A stretch of 7,226 nucleotides of DNA, from NCBI GenBank assembly GCA_946886675.1, contig CAMPIZ010000077.1:1-7226 (forward strand), in the 5' to 3' direction. This document shows positions 5,270 to 7,226 of this stretch, piece by piece; the first letter of the stretch is position 1; the number at the start of each line of letters is the position of its first letter. The notes beneath the pieces are model-generated. The model had not been told where the DNA came from, searched no databases, and saw only the letters and a list, made by a program, of their open reading frames with translations. A program made the position numbers and the translations under genes. Source of the DNA: an uncultured Flavobacterium sp. (lineage in GTDB: Bacteria; Bacteroidota; Bacteroidia; Flavobacteriales; Flavobacteriaceae).

Positions 5270-7099
5270 ATGAGCAATTTTAAAAAAATCCTACGTTTTG
5301 CAAAGCCCTATAAAAAGCATGCGGCGTTAAACATATTCTTTAATATACTGTACGCATTATTCAGTACACTGTCCTTTATTGCACTTATCCCTATCTTATC
5401 AGTAATTTTTGACGATACAAAAAAATTATGGATTAAACCTGTATATTCAGGAGAGTTAAGAGAGCTAAAGGATTACCTTAGTAATTATTTAAGCTACTAT
5501 GTTACCACAACAAACGAGGCCAAAGGTGTAGAATTCACACTGGCCACCATGGTAATTATTATAATAAGCATCTTCCTTATTAAAAACCTATGCAACTATG
5601 CTGCTTTGTTTTTTGCAACTTTTCTAAGAAATGGTGTACTTAAGGATTTAAGAAATGCTATGTACAAAAAAATTGTGGAGTTGCCATTATCCTTCTTTTC
5701 AGAAAAACGTAAGGGTGATGTTATGGCAAGAATGGCTTCAGATGTTAACGAGGTCCAGTCTTCATATCTTTCAATATTGGAACTTATTGTAAAGGAGCCG
5801 CTAACCATAATTTTTTCCATAATTATGATGCTAGCAATAAGTGTTAAGCTTACAATATTTGTATTTGTTTTCATTCCATTGTCCGGTTTTGTTATATCGG
5901 CGGTAGGTAAACGGCTTAAAAAGCAATCTTTCAGGGCACAGCAGGAACAGGGTCTATTTCTTTCTATAATTGAGGAAACATTGGGCGGGCTTAAAGTGAT
6001 TAAAAGTTTTACATCAGAAAAATACTTTAGGAGAAAATTTAACGAATCTACAGAAAGGCACTATGCGCTTGCTAACAAAATTCTGAACCGGCAAAACCTG
6101 GCCTCACCCCTAAGTGAGTTTATGGGTATTATGGTTATTGCAATACTTTTATGGTATGGCGGCCATATGGTTTTGGTAGAAGAATCTTTAGTAGGTTCAG
6201 AGTTTATAAGCTATATGGGCCTTGCTTATAACATCCTTACTCCGGCCAAAGCAATATCAAAAGCATCTTATGATATCAGAAAAGGTAATGCTGCAGCCGA
6301 CAGGCTTATGGAAGTACTGGAACAGCACAACCCTATAACCAGCAAAAAGAACGCTGTAGAGAAAAACACTTTTGAAGGCAGTATTACTATAGAAAATATC
6401 AACTTTCGTTATGAAGAGGAAAATGTGCTTAAGGATTTCTCCCTATCCATACCCAAAGGACAAACTGTTGCGCTTGTAGGCCAGTCAGGTAGCGGTAAAA
6501 GTACTATTGCCAATCTTCTTACCCGTTTTTATGACGTGCAGGAAGGCAGCATTAAGATAGATGGTATCGACCTGCGCGATTATAATTTACAGTCACTTCG
6601 CGGATTAATGGGACTTGTTACCCAGGACAGTATTTTGTTTAATGACACAATCCGTAATAATATTATGCTTGGCAAAGAACATGCAACCGATGAAGAAATT
6701 GTTGCTGCTCTTAAAATTGCCAATGCCTACGAGTTTGTAAAAGACCTACCAAACGGAATAGATACTAATATTGGCGATAGCGGAAATAAGCTTTCCGGAG
6801 GACAAAAGCAGCGTTTAAGCATAGCACGTGCGGTACTTAAAAACCCTCCTATAATGATACTGGATGAGGCTACGTCTGCATTGGATACCGAAAGTGAGAG
6901 ATTAGTGCAGCAGGCTCTGGAAAACATGATGCAAAACCGTACCTCAATAGTTATTGCTCACAGGCTTTCTACCATACAAAAAGCTGACAAAATTGTGGTT
7001 ATGCAAAAAGGACGCATAGTAGAACAGGGTACTCATGATGAACTTATAGCCCGTGACGGCACTTATAAAAAACTGGTTGCAATGCAGTCTTTTGAATAG
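5270..7099 (+). CDS. MsbA-like ABC exporter (fused membrane and ATPase domains)
   Basis: The 609-residue protein is a half-transporter expected to work as a homodimer in the inner membrane. The N-terminal type I exporter domain (about 15-335) has hydrophobic segments near 20-46, 90-118, 173-192, 194-212 and 285-305. It also has an insert at about 48-88 between the first two helices, rich in charged and Tyr residues, that would face the periplasm. The ATPase domain (about 370-609) is complete: Walker A GQSGSGKST at 404-412, Q-loop Gln452 in VTQDSILFND, signature LSGGQKQR at 508-515, Walker B IMILDE at 528-533, D-loop SALD at 536-539 and switch His564 in IAHRLST. The family flips lipids, lipid A or peptides; proximity to a lipid-linked glycosyltransferase makes a lipid or glycolipid cargo plausible. 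The ATG lies 4 nt after the mutase stop (TAATTAAATG), implying coupling, and a terminator follows. Confidence 0.94.
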   Translation: MSNFKKILRFAKPYKKHAALNIFFNILYALFSTLSFIALIPILSVIFDDTKKLWIKPVYSGELRELKDYLSNYLSYYVTTTNEAKGVEFTLATMVIIIISIFLIKNLCNYAALFFATFLRNGVLKDLRNAMYKKIVELPLSFFSEKRKGDVMARMASDVNEVQSSYLSILELIVKEPLTIIFSIIMMLAISVKLTIFVFVFIPLSGFVISAVGKRLKKQSFRAQQEQGLFLSIIEETLGGLKVIKSFTSEKYFRRKFNESTERHYALANKILNRQNLASPLSEFMGIMVIAILLWYGGHMVLVEESLVGSEFISYMGLAYNILTPAKAISKASYDIRKGNAAADRLMEVLEQHNPITSKKNAVEKNTFEGSITIENINFRYEEENVLKDFSLSIPKGQTVALVGQSGSGKSTIANLLTRFYDVQEGSIKIDGIDLRDYNLQSLRGLMGLVTQDSILFNDTIRNNIMLGKEHATDEEIVAALKIANAYEFVKDLPNGIDTNIGDSGNKLSGGQKQRLSIARAVLKNPPIMILDEATSALDTESERLVQQALENMMQNRTSIVIAHRLSTIQKADKIVVMQKGRIVEQGTHDELIARDGTYKKLVAMQSFE

Positions 7100-7131
7100 C
7101 GACAACGTTGTATGATAATATTAAGTTAAGG

Positions 7132-7160
7132 ATAGCTGCAGTTTTTGCAGCTATTTTTAT
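7132..7160 (+). terminator. Intrinsic terminator after the ABC exporter
   Basis: A perfect 9-bp stem ATAGCTGCA (7132-7140) / TGCAGCTAT (7146-7154) closes a GTTTT loop and is followed by TTTTAT. The other strand has no T tract after the stem, so it terminates the plus-strand run 32 nt after the exporter stop codon. Confidence 0.85.
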
Positions 7161-7175
7161 TATGAGATATTTTTG
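7145..7175 (+). promoter_or_regulatory. Candidate promoter of the HAD hydrolase gene
   Basis: TTG (7145-7147, within TTTTTG) and TATTTTTG (7168-7175) match the Bacteroidetes -33 and -7 elements with a 20-nt spacer, slightly long but tolerated. The -33 element would lie inside the loop and stem of the preceding terminator. The predicted leader before the ATG at 7191 would be only about 10 nt. Confidence 0.4.
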
Positions 7176-7190
7176 TATAAAATTTGTTAT

Positions 7191-7226
7191 ATGCCAAAAA
7201 AAGCAATTATATACGATCTTGATAAT
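7191..7226 (+). CDS. HAD-superfamily hydrolase, N-terminal fragment (runs off the window)
   Basis: Twelve codons are visible (MPKKAIIYDLDN) and the frame is open at the window end. A hydrophobic strand followed by DLDN is motif I of the haloacid dehalogenase superfamily (hhhhDxDxT), where the first Asp is the nucleophile and the second Asp is the acid/base; a Thr would be expected next. Such proteins are mostly cytoplasmic phosphatases of small phosphorylated metabolites, and the substrate cannot be told from this fragment. The start fits the family, whose motif I usually begins within the first 10 residues. It lies 91 nt after the exporter and behind a terminator, so it is probably a separate transcription unit. 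Confidence 0.7.
   Translation, partial: MPKKAIIYDLDN

Noticed and set aside
7102..7111. Perfect 10-bp palindrome ACAACGTTGT just after the exporter stop codon
   Set aside because: It has no second copy in the window, no promoter next to it and no loop to form a useful hairpin; chance is a fair explanation.
1..7226. Search for CRISPR arrays, tRNAs, mobile elements, defence or toxin-antitoxin genes
   Set aside because: No spaced repeats, cloverleaf, terminal inverted repeats, transposase or toxin-like product was seen; the window is essentially housekeeping DNA.

Overview
The window looks like chromosomal DNA of a Bacteroidota bacterium, most likely Flavobacteriaceae (Flavobacterium-like). 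The DNA is AT-rich. Several start regions carry the phylum-specific promoter pattern (TTG at -33, TAnnTTTG at -7) and A-rich leaders instead of Shine-Dalgarno sites. The protein set also fits: a Bacteroidetes-type GlmU-like protein, a DUF4199 membrane protein and a cysteine-free type B L31. The genus is an inference from these traits.

Left part, minus strand (1-1905): rpmE2 (ribosomal protein L31 type B) has its own promoter, a leader of about 100 nt that can fold, and an intrinsic terminator. Directly downstream a second promoter drives the GlmU-like nucleotidyltransferase/acyltransferase gene. A short lipoprotein gene follows 25 nt later. It starts with TTG and stops right after the DGDTF motif of the staphylococcal-nuclease fold, at a run of five T, so it looks broken or frameshifted.

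Right part, plus strand (1972-7154): a compact four-gene run in this order: DUF4199 membrane protein, GT2 polyprenyl-phosphate-type glycosyltransferase, phosphoglucomutase/phosphomannomutase, and MsbA-like ABC exporter. Gaps are 3, 40 and 4 nt, and an intrinsic terminator follows. The 40-nt gap holds a strong hairpin with a poor U tract. The window ends with the first 12 codons of a HAD-superfamily hydrolase behind its own candidate promoter.

A plausible common theme is envelope sugar metabolism. The GlmU-like enzyme and the sugar-phosphate mutase would supply activated sugars, the GT2 enzyme would load a sugar onto a lipid carrier, and the ABC exporter would flip a lipid or glycolipid. Gene order alone does not prove this link. 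I see no CRISPR array, tRNA, rRNA, insertion sequence, prophage or defence system. The genes are housekeeping-like; the less ordinary signals are the foldable rpmE2 leader, the 8-nt tandem array overlapping the glmU-like promoter, and the broken nuclease gene.
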